The position numbers and the translations under genes were made by a program. Positions 16,812 to 24,868 of a stretch of 64,000 bases of DNA are shown here, piece by piece (position 1 is the stretch's first letter; each line of letters begins with the position of its first letter). A model generated the notes under the pieces. That model was given only the letters and a program-made list of their open reading frames with translations, was not told where the DNA came from and searched no databases. The DNA lies in contig CAWHBF010000032.1 of assembly GCA_963827515.1 (NCBI GenBank), positions 62,001 through 126,000 of the forward strand, read 5' to 3'. The DNA is from JABFSA01 sp963827515 (GTDB lineage Bacteria > Acidobacteriota > Vicinamibacteria > Vicinamibacterales > UBA2999).

Positions 16812-17996
16812 CTAATACTTCGGCTGCGTAGGATCGACCTTGTCGATCCACTCCAGTATGCCGCCCCGCAGGTTCTTGACCCTCGTGAACCCCACGGACC
16901 GCAGAAAATCAGTGGCCTTGGCGCTCCGCGCTCCCATCTTGCACAGCGCCACGATCTCCTGGTCCCGGTCGATCTCCTGATAACGACGCGGCAACTCGCC
17001 CAGCGGAATCAGGGTCGACCCGGAGATACGGTTGATCTGGTACTCATTGGGTTCCCTGACGTCGAGCACGAACAGCTTGTCACCCGCGTCCATGCGCTTC
17101 TTCAGCTCGCCCGCCGTGATCTCCCACTCGCTGGCCGGGGCTGTCGTGGACTGGGCCGGAGGTTCCGGTCGCATACCGCAAAACTGCTCGTAGTCGATGA
17201 GTTTGGTCACGGTTGGGTGATCCCCGCACACCGGGCATTCAGGATCTCGGCGGAGCTTCAGCTCTCGAAAGCGCATTTTCAGCGCGTCGTAGATCAGAAA
17301 CCGCCCGATGAGCGGCTCGCCGATGCCCAGCATCAGCTTGATCGTCTCAGTCGCCTGAATCACCCCGATGATCCCGGGCAGCACGCCAAGCACACCGCCC
17401 TCAGCGCAACTCGGTACGAGACCGGGTGGTGGCGGCTCAGGATACAAGCAGCGATAGCACGGCCCTCCCTTGGTCGCGAAGACCGACGCCTGACCCTCGA
17501 ACCGGAAGATGCTGCCGTACGCGTTCGGCTTTCCGCCGATGACGCACGCGTCGTTCACCAGATAGCGCGTCGGAAAATTGTCGGTTCCGTCGAGAATCAC
17601 GTCGTAGGGCTCGAACAGCTTCAGCGCGTTGTCGGATGAAAGCGCTGTCTCGTACGTATCGATTTCGACGTGCGGATTCAGCGAATTCAGCCGATCCTTC
17701 GCCGAGGCGAGCTTCGTACGACCGACGTCCGGCGTGCCGTGCAGCAGTTGACGCTGAAGGTTGCTGTAGTCCACGACATCGAAATCGACGATCCCAATGC
17801 GTCCGACTCCGGCAGCGGCCAGGTACATCGCCGCAGGCGACCCGAGTCCTCCCGCTCCGATGCAGAGGACACTCGAAGCTTTCAGCTGTCGCTGACCGTC
17901 GATGCCGACCTCCGGCATGATGAGATGCCGGCTGTACCGCCGAATCTCCTCCTGTGAGAGGTCCGGCACCGCAGGAGCCACTGAATTCGTCACCAC
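16812..17996 (-). CDS. moeZ: MoeZ-type adenylyltransferase/sulfurtransferase (E1-like plus rhodanese)
   Basis: A 394-residue fusion. Residues about 14-245 are the ThiF/MoeB E1-like domain: EIRRYSRHLIMPEVGIDGQ, nucleotide loop IGAGGLGSPAAMYLAAAG, DGTDNFPTRYLVNDAC, and zinc Cys in PCYRCL and ECPVCG. Residues about 290-390 are rhodanese with the active cysteine in LCKMGARSAKATDFLRS. MoeZ adenylates the C-terminal glycine of a ubiquitin-like carrier and then loads sulfur as a thiocarboxylate. Its start overlaps the carrier gene's stop, and the SD-like GGAGG lies in the carrier's diglycine codons. In context it serves the CysM/CysO cysteine pathway, and possibly molybdopterin. Confidence 0.92.
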   Translation of the reverse strand: MVTNSVAPAVPDLSQEEIRRYSRHLIMPEVGIDGQRQLKASSVLCIGAGGLGSPAAMYLAAAGVGRIGIVDFDVVDYSNLQRQLLHGTPDVGRTKLASAKDRLNSLNPHVEIDTYETALSSDNALKLFEPYDVILDGTDNFPTRYLVNDACVIGGKPNAYGSIFRFEGQASVFATKGGPCYRCLYPEPPPPGLVPSCAEGGVLGVLPGIIGVIQATETIKLMLGIGEPLIGRFLIYDALKMRFRELKLRRDPECPVCGDHPTVTKLIDYEQFCGMRPEPPAQSTTAPASEWEITAGELKKRMDAGDKLFVLDVREPNEYQINRISGSTLIPLGELPRRYQEIDRDQEIVALCKMGARSAKATDFLRSVGFTRVKNLRGGILEWIDKVDPTQPKY

Positions 17997-18271
17997 ACGC
18001 CTCCAGCCACTGAGGGCACGATACTCAACGAGTCGCCGCTCTTGACCGGCGTCTGCTCACGCTGCAGATAGCGAATGTCCTCGTCGTTCAGATAGATGTT
18101 GACGAAATTCCTCAATCGCCCATCGTCGGCATAGAGGTGTTTTTTCAGCCCCTCGTGCCGCTTCGTCAGGTCGGCGAGCAACTCGCCGACGGTGTTCCCG
18201 CTGACCTCGACCGACTCCTTCTTGTCGGTGAACGGGCGGAGCGGAGTGGGAATGTGAATCAAGTTCGGCAT
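17990..18271 (-). CDS. Ubiquitin-like sulfur carrier (CysO/MoaD/ThiS family) with a GG-VW tail
   Basis: A 93-residue beta-grasp protein: NLIHIPTPLRPFTDKKESVE, NTVGELLADLTKRHEGLKKH, FVNIYLNDEDIRYL, GDSLSIVPSVAGGVW. The fold and the neighbours (CysM, a JAMM protease, MoeZ) make it a CysO-type cysteine-synthesis carrier. The family normally ends in Gly-Gly, which is adenylated and thiocarboxylated. Here two more residues, Val-Trp, follow the diglycine. The most likely reading is a precursor that needs C-terminal trimming before use, as known for QbsE by the JAMM protease QbsD. The adjacent JAMM gene is the obvious candidate. Confidence 0.88.
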   Translation of the reverse strand: MPNLIHIPTPLRPFTDKKESVEVSGNTVGELLADLTKRHEGLKKHLYADDGRLRNFVNIYLNDEDIRYLQREQTPVKSGDSLSIVPSVAGGVW

Positions 18272-18310
18272 GTAAGTCGTGATCTTCCTCGAAAAAAGTA
18301 CCTCGGGCCG

Positions 18311-18724
18311 TTAGTTGACACCGTCCACGTGCTCTTCGTCGAACACCGAGCGGTCTTCTCTGAGACGCCACGACGTCATGTCCTCGGCGACGCCCTCTCG
18401 AATCGACACGATGACGTACGAGAAGACAGGCCAGGCATGGTCGAGATCGTATTGGGACGGTCGCGCTGGATGATCCGGGTGCGAGTGATAGAAGCCCAGC
18501 AGATCCGCGCCGGACTCGGTCGCTCTCCGTTCGGCTTCCTTGTAGTCCTGCGGTCGCACGCGGAACCTCCGCCTCGGTCCCTCCTCGGTGGTGTTCGGCA
18601 AGGCGTAGGTTCCCGTGACGACACCCTCGCGACCAATGAGCGCCCCGCAGCACTCATCGGGGTATGTCTCAATGCCGTGGCGCCTGATCGCATCAGCAAC
18701 ACCTGACTGCAGCGACAGCCTCAT
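18311..18724 (-). CDS. JAMM/MPN+ metalloprotease (Mec-type) of the sulfur-carrier pathway
   Basis: This 137-residue protein has the complete zinc JAMM motif: Glu24 in YPDECCGALIG, then His80-Ser81-His82, Ser90 and Asp93 (FYHSHPDHPARPSQYDLD). Mec of Mycobacterium tuberculosis cleaves CysO-cysteine to free cysteine; QbsD of Pseudomonas trims a carrier precursor. Here both jobs are possible because the carrier has a GG-VW tail. The gene overlaps the end of cysM by four bases and precedes the carrier gene by 39 bases. Confidence 0.92.
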   Translation of the reverse strand: MRLSLQSGVADAIRRHGIETYPDECCGALIGREGVVTGTYALPNTTEEGPRRRFRVRPQDYKEAERRATESGADLLGFYHSHPDHPARPSQYDLDHAWPVFSYVIVSIREGVAEDMTSWRLREDRSVFDEEHVDGVN

Positions 18725-19686
18725 CGATGCCCCGGGGGGCTCTCGGTCTGGCCGCCCCCCTCCTCGTCCCAGAACCGCTCCGACAGATACTTTTCGCCAC
18801 CGTCGCAGAAGACGACGACTATCACGGCGTTCGACACTCGTCGGGCCACCTGCAGCGCCGCCGCGAGATTCGCTCCGCTGGAGATTCCGACGAACACTCC
18901 TGCCCGCGCCAGTCGCCGTGTCAGATCGAATGCGTCCTCGGTACCGACTCCGATGTCCTCATCCGCCAGGCCTGGATCGTAGATCGCAGGCACGATGGCG
19001 GTCGCCATGTGCTTCAGACCTTCGAGCCCATGGAGGGGCGAATCTGGCTGCACCGAAATCAACCGAATGGAGGGGTTGAATTCGCGCAAGCGACGACTCA
19101 CGCCGACGAATGTTCCGCTGGTGCCGAGGCCTGCGACGAAATGCGTGAGCCGGCCTTCCGTCTGCTCGATGATCTCGGGCGCCGTCGTGTCGTAGTGCGA
19201 CATCCAGTTACCAGGATTGCTGTACTGGTCCGGATAGAAGTACCGATCCGGTTCCGCGGCGTACATCGCCTTGGCTCGGACGATCGCACCGTCGGATCCC
19301 TCCATCGGGTCCGTGAAAACGATCTCCGCGCCGAACGCCTGCAGGATGCGTTTGCGCTCGGGTGTCACATTCTCCGGCACGCACAATCGGATGCGATAGC
19401 CGCGAGCCGCTCCAATCATGGCGTAGGCGATGCCGGTGTTCCCGGAGGTCGCATCCAGCAGGATCTTGTCGCGTGTCAGCGCGCCAGAGCGCTCGCCGTC
19501 CAGGATCATGCGGGCGGCTGGCCGATCCTTGACTGACCCGCCAGGATTTCTCCACTCGGCCTTGGCCCACAGTTCGACGTTGTGAAGCCCGGACTCGAAG
19601 GCGGACAGCCTGATCAGCGGCGTGTTGCCGATCAGGTCGAGGACGGACGGGGCGGTGCGGGGGGCTCCCTGGGTGACAGCTGGCAT
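18721..19686 (-). CDS. cysM: Cysteine synthase CysM (O-phosphoserine/thiocarboxylate type by context)
   Basis: The 321-residue PLP enzyme has DLIGNTPLIRL, the PLP lysine in NPGGSVKDRPAARMI, the TSGNTGIAYAMIGAARGY loop, GLGTSGTFVGVSRRL and SVQPDSPLHGLEGLKH. In mycobacteria the homologous CysM uses O-phosphoserine and the CysO thiocarboxylate rather than free sulfide. The presence of the JAMM protease, carrier and MoeZ in the same operon supports that chemistry here; the substrate itself cannot be read from the sequence. First gene of the operon, with a TATAAT -10 at 19708-19713. Confidence 0.92.
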   Translation of the reverse strand: MPAVTQGAPRTAPSVLDLIGNTPLIRLSAFESGLHNVELWAKAEWRNPGGSVKDRPAARMILDGERSGALTRDKILLDATSGNTGIAYAMIGAARGYRIRLCVPENVTPERKRILQAFGAEIVFTDPMEGSDGAIVRAKAMYAAEPDRYFYPDQYSNPGNWMSHYDTTAPEIIEQTEGRLTHFVAGLGTSGTFVGVSRRLREFNPSIRLISVQPDSPLHGLEGLKHMATAIVPAIYDPGLADEDIGVGTEDAFDLTRRLARAGVFVGISSGANLAAALQVARRVSNAVIVVVFCDGGEKYLSERFWDEEGGGQTESPPGHR

Positions 19687-19707
19687 ATCCGACTGTTCCA
19701 GTCCGGA

Positions 19708-19736
19708 ATTATATCGGCTCTTGGCCCCAGGCTCTA
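19708..19736 (-). promoter_or_regulatory. Probable cysM promoter
   Basis: On the minus strand a perfect TATAAT (19713-19708) lies 21 bases upstream of the cysM ATG at 19686. The -35 seventeen bases further (TAGAGC) is weak, matching three of six consensus bases. No obvious operator is seen. Confidence 0.5.
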
Positions 19737-19751
19737 GCTTTTAGCGCTTCT

Positions 19752-22568
19752 CTAACGAATCCGCCCCTCGGCGTCCCGGATTTCCAGGGCCCCGAGGTTG
19801 AGCTTGGTGAGGTCAGCCTCGATCGCCGAGCGGTCGCCCACGGCAATCACTACCAGGCGCTCGGGAACGACATATCGCCGCGCAACATCGAGCGCTTGCT
19901 GAGCGGTGACGGCGTGTACCTCTTTGGCGTATGTGGAGTAGTAGTCGAGCCCCAAATCGTAGATGAAGATGTTCGAGAAGCTGTTGACGGTGTTCAGCCC
20001 GGTCTCGAACGCCCCTGGCAATGAATTGGCCAGCGCGTCCTTCGCTTTCTGGAGTTCCTCGTCCGTCATCGGCGCGGTGGTCATGCCGGTGATTTCCTTG
20101 AAGATCTCCCCCACGGCCGGCCCCGTCGCATCGGTCCGAACCCCGGCAGCCACCGTAAACGGACCGGCACCGCGACGAAACGCGAAACCCGAGTTGGCTC
20201 CATAGCTGTAGCCGTGCTGTTCGCGGAGATTCATGTTGATGCGGCTCGAAAAGAGGCCGCCCAGGGCGTTGTTCATCACCTGCAGCGCCCTGAAGTCCGG
20301 GGTCGAACGTGCCGCGCCGATGCCGGCGACGCGCAGTTGTGTCTGGGGAGTGCCTGGCATGTCGACAACGATGACCTTCGCGCGGGTCGTGTCAGGCGTT
20401 CCAAGCACCGGACGAACTGGAGTGCCCCGAGCCCACGCCCCGAAGGCCTTTTCGGCGCGCGCGCGCAGATCGGCCATCGAAATATCGCCGGCCACGACAA
20501 GCGCCGCACTGTTGGGCACGAAATTCCGACGCCAGAACTCCAGCATCTCCTCGCGTGTGATGGACTTCGTCGCCGCCTCCGTGCCGATCTCTGTGTACCC
20601 GTACGGATGACGCGATCCGTACAACGCCACGGCCATCACCTGCGCCGCGACCTGCCCAGGATTGTCCCGTTGCTGGACGAGTTGCCCGAGTCGACTCGCT
20701 CGCTGCCGCTCGATTTCATCGGCGGGAAACGAAGGGCGCAGGGCCACGTCGGCCATCAAGTCGAGCGTGGCGCCAAAGTTCTTCGAGAGCGACCGGACAC
20801 TAATGGTCGTCGCGTCCATCGTGCTCCCGGTATTCAGCGTGGCGCCAAGGCGCGCCACTTCGTCGGCAATCTCCAAGGCGCCGCGCGTTTGGGTGCCTTC
20901 ATCGAGCATCGCGGCCACGAAACTGGCGAGGCCCGACTTTTCAACGGGGTTGGCATCACTGCCGGCCTTGATGACAAGGCTGGCGGCGACGATCGGCAGA
21001 CCAGGTCGTTCGTTCAGGATCAGCGTCAGGCCGTTCGACAGCGTGGCAGACGTGGGCGTCGCAAGCACCAAGGGACGCGCGGGACCGGGCCTGGGCATCT
21101 CGAAGCGCCACGGCTCATCGGCATTGATGGACTGTGCTCCGCCTTGAGGCGCCTCCGCGCTGGCAGCCGGCTGTGGTTGAGCGGCATCGACCTGTGGCTG
21201 CCCGGGGACGGCGTGGACCACGACACGCGAGTTGACGTCGAAGTACTCCCGAGCGAATGCCTGAATGGACTGCGGCGTGACGATCCGATACCGCTGAATG
21301 TCCTTGTCGAGATAGTCAGGCGTGCCGAGGTAGTGGTTGTACATGTTGAGCCGATCGGCGACACCACCGAAGCCACCCAGCCGATCGAGCCCGCCGATGA
21401 TCGCGGTCTCAATCGAATTTCGTGCCTTCTCGATTTCTGCGGCCGAGGGTGGCTGCGCGCGAATCGCATCGATCTCCTGCTCGATGGCGCGTTCGAGCTC
21501 CTCTGCGGTGTGTCCCGGACGGGCGGTGGCCTGAATCTGAAACATCGACCCGAGGATCAGCGAATTCTGGAACGCCGATACCGTCTGCGCGATCTGCAGC
21601 TCGTACACCAGCTTCTTGTAGAGCCGGCTCGAGCGGCCGCCGCCCAGGATGTCTGCGACGATTTCCGCATCCGCATCGCCCGACTTGAACGCAGGGGGTG
21701 TCAGCCATGCGATGGAGACGCGTGGCAGCTGGACGCGGGCGGGGACAACGCGTCGGCGCTCGGCCGTGATCTTCGGTGTCTCGGCCGTGATCGGCGGCAC
21801 CGCGGGGCCCCGCTTGAGTGTTCCGAAGTACTTCTCGACGAGCTGTTTGGTCGCGGCTGTGTCGATATCGCCGACGATGGCCAGGCTTGCGTTGTTTGGC
21901 GCGTAGTACTGGCGAAAGAACCGGTTCACGTCGTCGAGCTTGACCGCCTGGATGTCCTCGTGCGATCCGATCACGTCGCCATAGTACGGATGGCCCTTCG
22001 GAAACAGCGTCTGAACGAGCGCCTCTCCCGCAAGTCCGTACGGCTGGTTCTCGACACTCTGACGACGTTCGTTCCGGACGACATCCTGCTGATTCGAAAG
22101 GGCCGCCTGATCGACCTTCTCGAGCAGATATCCCATGCGATCGGACTCGAGCCACAGCGCCAGATCCAATTGATTCGCTGGCACGGTTTCGAAATAGTTG
22201 GTCCGATCGAAGTCAGTCGTCCCGTTGAGATTGCTCGCACCGGCGGTCTCGAGCAGCCGAATATGGGAATCAGCGGGCACGTGCTTCGAGCTCTGGAACA
22301 TCATGTGTTCGAACAGATGCGCGAATCCCGTGCGGCCGGGTTCCTCATTCGCCGGCCCGACGTGATACCAAAGATTCACGGCCACCATCGGCAGGCGCCG
22401 GTCCTCTCTCAGGATCACTTCCAGACCGTTGGCCAGCGTGTATTTCTCGAACGCCAGCCTGGGGATGTCGGCTGTCGATGGCGTCTGATCCTGCGCCGAG
22501 GGAGTACTCAAAGTCATGGCAATCACCACTGCGGCAAGCAAGAAGCGAGAGGACGTGTGTCTATGCAT
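19752..22568 (-). CDS. Secreted M16 zinc peptidase, two-halves fusion
   Basis: A 938-residue protein with a signal peptide (residues 1-25). The N-terminal half is a catalytic M16 unit: inverted zinc motif His84-Leu-Phe-Glu-His88 (HLFEHMMF), with the downstream glutamate in NERRQSVENQPYG. The C-terminal half (from about residue 500) repeats the fold (LSNGLTLILNERPGLPIVA, then GLASFVAAMLDEGT) without the zinc motif, so it is the inactive partner half. Family members degrade peptides, often in the periplasm or outer membrane. It lies six bases downstream of the glycosylase gene, on the same strand; no functional tie is evident. Confidence 0.92.
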   Translation of the reverse strand: MHRHTSSRFLLAAVVIAMTLSTPSAQDQTPSTADIPRLAFEKYTLANGLEVILREDRRLPMVAVNLWYHVGPANEEPGRTGFAHLFEHMMFQSSKHVPADSHIRLLETAGASNLNGTTDFDRTNYFETVPANQLDLALWLESDRMGYLLEKVDQAALSNQQDVVRNERRQSVENQPYGLAGEALVQTLFPKGHPYYGDVIGSHEDIQAVKLDDVNRFFRQYYAPNNASLAIVGDIDTAATKQLVEKYFGTLKRGPAVPPITAETPKITAERRRVVPARVQLPRVSIAWLTPPAFKSGDADAEIVADILGGGRSSRLYKKLVYELQIAQTVSAFQNSLILGSMFQIQATARPGHTAEELERAIEQEIDAIRAQPPSAAEIEKARNSIETAIIGGLDRLGGFGGVADRLNMYNHYLGTPDYLDKDIQRYRIVTPQSIQAFAREYFDVNSRVVVHAVPGQPQVDAAQPQPAASAEAPQGGAQSINADEPWRFEMPRPGPARPLVLATPTSATLSNGLTLILNERPGLPIVAASLVIKAGSDANPVEKSGLASFVAAMLDEGTQTRGALEIADEVARLGATLNTGSTMDATTISVRSLSKNFGATLDLMADVALRPSFPADEIERQRASRLGQLVQQRDNPGQVAAQVMAVALYGSRHPYGYTEIGTEAATKSITREEMLEFWRRNFVPNSAALVVAGDISMADLRARAEKAFGAWARGTPVRPVLGTPDTTRAKVIVVDMPGTPQTQLRVAGIGAARSTPDFRALQVMNNALGGLFSSRINMNLREQHGYSYGANSGFAFRRGAGPFTVAAGVRTDATGPAVGEIFKEITGMTTAPMTDEELQKAKDALANSLPGAFETGLNTVNSFSNIFIYDLGLDYYSTYAKEVHAVTAQQALDVARRYVVPERLVVIAVGDRSAIEADLTKLNLGALEIRDAEGRIR

Positions 22569-22573
22569 GGCGT

Positions 22574-23197
22574 CTACTTTCGTGTCTGAACGTTATCGAG
22601 ACTCGCCCAGAGATACCAACAAGCAACAGAGCGATAGGGTCGCCATGCTTCACCCAGGCGAAGCATCCGCGTCGGCGTGGGAAGTGCGCGAAGGCCGTAC
22701 GCCACCTTTATCGCCTTGACGATGCCAAGGTCACCGACCGGGAAAACGTCTGGCCGATGGAGTCTGAACATGAGAAACATCTCCGCGGTCCACCGCCCGA
22801 TGCCCTTGACACTCGTGAGCGCCGCGATCACCCCTTCGTCGGTCATGTCGTCGAGCGCATCCAGCCGCAGCGACCCATCCTCCAGACGTCGACAGAGATC
22901 GCGGAGATAACCGACCTTCTGACCGCTCAGTCCGACAGCTCGCAGCTGCACATCCGACACGGCCGCAACGCGTGCCGGCGTTGGCAAGCCGCCGAGTAAT
23001 CCATCCACCCGCGACGCGATCGTGGCGGCGGCCTTCGTCGAGAGCTGCTGGGACACGATGGCGTGCACGAGTGCCTGGAAGGGATCGGTGTGCTGCGAGT
23101 CGACCAAACCACAGGCGCCGTGGCGTCTCATGAGGTCGCCGAGAACAGGGTCGCGACGGGCGATCGTCCGCCGTGCTTTGGTGTAGTCGATGGGCAT
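22574..23197 (-). CDS. DNA-3-methyladenine glycosylase II (AlkA-like, HhH-GPD)
   Basis: The 207-residue protein has the HhH-GPD fold: DPFQALVHAIVSQQLSTKAA, the hairpin-helix-hairpin LTSVKGIGRWTAEMFLMFRL, and the catalytic aspartate in VFPVGDLGIVKAI. It lacks the N-terminal TBP-like domain of E. coli AlkA, as do many short AlkA proteins. It removes alkylated bases during base-excision repair. Start is ATG 23197; 12 bases separate it from the SIMPL gene. Confidence 0.9.
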   Translation of the reverse strand: MPIDYTKARRTIARRDPVLGDLMRRHGACGLVDSQHTDPFQALVHAIVSQQLSTKAAATIASRVDGLLGGLPTPARVAAVSDVQLRAVGLSGQKVGYLRDLCRRLEDGSLRLDALDDMTDEGVIAALTSVKGIGRWTAEMFLMFRLHRPDVFPVGDLGIVKAIKVAYGLRALPTPTRMLRLGEAWRPYRSVACWYLWASLDNVQTRK

Positions 23198-23209
23198 AAT
23201 TTCGGCAAC

Positions 23210-23911
23210 CTATTTCAATTCCACCGTCAGCGTCACCTGAGCTCGCAGCTCCATCTGTCCGGCCGAAATCGGCGGCGCGTCGGATCGCGCCATGTCCTGA
23301 GCGACCACCCTGAACTGCATTGGGGAGCCCGAAATCGTACCCTGCTCCTCAATGCGGAGCACTCGCGCAACTGCCTGGCCCGTGCCGGCAGCGATGGCGT
23401 CGGCCTTGGCCCTGGCATCCGCGACGGCAAGCGTCAGGGCCTCGCGCTCGAGCTTGGCTCGATCCTTCAGGTCGAAACGAATGCCACCGAGCCCGGTTGC
23501 ACCAGAGCCGACGGCGATCTCCAGCACCTCACCTACCCGGTCAGTGACGTCGACCCGTACCTCGATGGTGTTGCGCGCCACGTAACCGCGCGACACGCGG
23601 CGGTTGTTCACGAAGTCCCACTCGGGCTGAAGGTCGTAGGCGACGGTGCGAATGGCGTCGGCGGGGATTCCCGCAGCACGCAGCTTCTCCTGGACCGGCG
23701 ACATGGCCTCGTCGTTCCGTCGCTGGGCGTCACGGGGGTTGGGCGCTCGTGACTCTGCGGTAATACTCACCCAAGCGCGATCGGGGACGACCTGAATGAG
23801 GCCAGTGCCGAACGTCACAATCGCGGGCGCGGCCGGTGGTTGCGGTTGCTGGGCGGTAGCCAGCCCGGGCATCACCACCAGGAGAGCGCCAAGGAAATAT
23901 GTGTACGTCAC
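23210..23911 (-). CDS. Secreted SIMPL-domain (DUF541) protein
   Basis: The GTG at 23911 is preceded by AAGGA and opens a signal peptide (VTYTYFLGALLVVMPGLATAQ), so it is preferred over the ATG at 23980. The mature part is one SIMPL domain: IVTFGTGLIQVVPDRAWVSI, VQEKLRAAGIPADAIRT, GYVARNTIEVRVDVTDRVG, ALTLAVADARAKADAIAAGTG. Such proteins form periplasmic or outer-membrane-associated multimers of unclear function, with links to oxidative stress. Reading on the minus strand, it is the first gene of the alkA-M16 group. Confidence 0.88.
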   Translation of the reverse strand: MTYTYFLGALLVVMPGLATAQQPQPPAAPAIVTFGTGLIQVVPDRAWVSITAESRAPNPRDAQRRNDEAMSPVQEKLRAAGIPADAIRTVAYDLQPEWDFVNNRRVSRGYVARNTIEVRVDVTDRVGEVLEIAVGSGATGLGGIRFDLKDRAKLEREALTLAVADARAKADAIAAGTGQAVARVLRIEEQGTISGSPMQFRVVAQDMARSDAPPISAGQMELRAQVTLTVELK

Positions 23912-23992
23912 AGCAAGTCCTTCATGACAGCTTCGCACTATTGTGACGCGAGAACGGTCGCTTGGGTTGGAACGTGCCACAATGGACCCCCC

Positions 23993-24421
23993 GTGGAGAT
24001 CTCCGTCGTCAGAAATCGTTTGAATCGTGCGATCGAGGCCTCACGGGAGCGTTCGCAGCGCCGCCGTCAGCTGACAGCGTCCGCCGAGAGCGCATTCGAG
24101 GGCTTCCTCCTGAACGTCGCCACACCCGTCGCCAAACTCGTCGCGAACAGCCTGAAGGTCGAGAACTATGCCTTCACGGTCTTCACGCCTGGAGGCGGCT
24201 TGCGCCTCGCGTCCGACCGAGGCCGCGATGACTATGTGGAGTTCGCGTTGGATTTGGAATCGGACCCGCCGCAGGTTGTGGGGCGCTCCAGTCGAACGCG
24301 AGGCTCACGGACCCTCACCGAGGAGAGGCCGATCAAGCCAGGATCCGCTGTTGACGAGATCTCCGAGGAGGACGTGCTGGCGTTCCTGCTTACCGCGCTC
24401 GAACCCTGGTTTGAACGCTAG
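23993..24421 (+). CDS. Conserved-looking small cytosolic protein of unknown function
   Basis: Starting at GTG 23993, the product has 142 residues: an Arg-rich N-terminal helix (NRLNRAIEASRERSQRRRQ), a middle alpha/beta part (KVENYAFTVFTPGGGLRLAS), an acidic YVEFALDLESDPPQVVG and a C-terminal helix (EEDVLAFLLTALEPWFER). The frame stays open upstream to 23840, but that stretch overlaps the SIMPL gene's promoter and signal-peptide region. No signal peptide, TM or known domain was recognised. It is transcribed opposite to both neighbours and ends at a perfect stem at 24430-24459. Confidence 0.65.
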   Translation: MEISVVRNRLNRAIEASRERSQRRRQLTASAESAFEGFLLNVATPVAKLVANSLKVENYAFTVFTPGGGLRLASDRGRDDYVEFALDLESDPPQVVGRSSRTRGSRTLTEERPIKPGSAVDEISEEDVLAFLLTALEPWFER

Positions 24422-24429
24422 ACCTGAAC

Positions 24430-24459
24430 GCAAGTTCGAACTGTCAAGTTCGAACTTGC
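24430..24459. terminator. Perfect 13-bp stem between convergent genes
   Basis: Arms GCAAGTTCGAACT and AGTTCGAACTTGC are exact reverse complements around a GTCA loop. It lies between the convergent 3' ends of the unknown gene (stop 24421) and the cupredoxin gene (stop 24470). There is no T-run, so it may stabilise 3' ends or stop transcription with a factor. Confidence 0.6.
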
Positions 24460-24469
24460 ACGTTAACTC

Positions 24470-24868
24470 CTAGGGAAGCACTCGAATCGTGCCCTTCATC
24501 ATCAGACTGTGGGGCCGGCACACGTACTGATACGTGCCGGGCTGACTCGGTGCCTCGAACACCACGTCCCCGGATTGGTTCCAACTCACCGGGTTCAGCG
24601 CGGCGTCGAGTGTGGGAACAGCGAAGTCGTGGGTCATCCCGCGATCTTGGTTGAGCAGCACGACGCGGACGCGTTCTCCCGCCTTCACCTCAATCACGGG
24701 ATTCGGCGTCTGAAGATCGTCTTCAAGGTAAAAGGCCATCCCCTTCGCCACCAGCGTGACTTCGCGGACCGGCGTGCTACTCAGGGCCGGCAGTAGCGCC
24801 GCCAGCAGCATGAGCCCAACCAGCCCTCCGATCTGCTTCGCCGACAGTGGGTGCCCCAGAACGCTCAT
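24470..24868 (-). CDS. Membrane-anchored cupredoxin (plastocyanin-like)
   Basis: A 132-residue protein with an N-terminal membrane segment (GGLVGLMLLAALLPALSS) and a cupredoxin domain. Type 1 copper ligands are visible: His in RGMTHDFAVP, then Cys, His and Met in YVCRPHSLMMKG. It faces the periplasm as a one-electron carrier. The start overlaps the end of the ZIP transporter by four bases, and together with the multicopper oxidase the three form one operon. It probably exchanges electrons with the neighbouring oxidase; this is inference from linkage. Confidence 0.88.
   Translation of the reverse strand: MSVLGHPLSAKQIGGLVGLMLLAALLPALSSTPVREVTLVAKGMAFYLEDDLQTPNPVIEVKAGERVRVVLLNQDRGMTHDFAVPTLDAALNPVSWNQSGDVVFEAPSQPGTYQYVCRPHSLMMKGTIRVLP

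Noticed and set aside
20214..22589. A 791-codon open frame on the plus strand opposite the M16 peptidase
   Set aside because: It is an antisense shadow from GC-rich codon structure. Its translation is Arg/His-rich without domains, while the minus strand has a complete two-half M16 protein.
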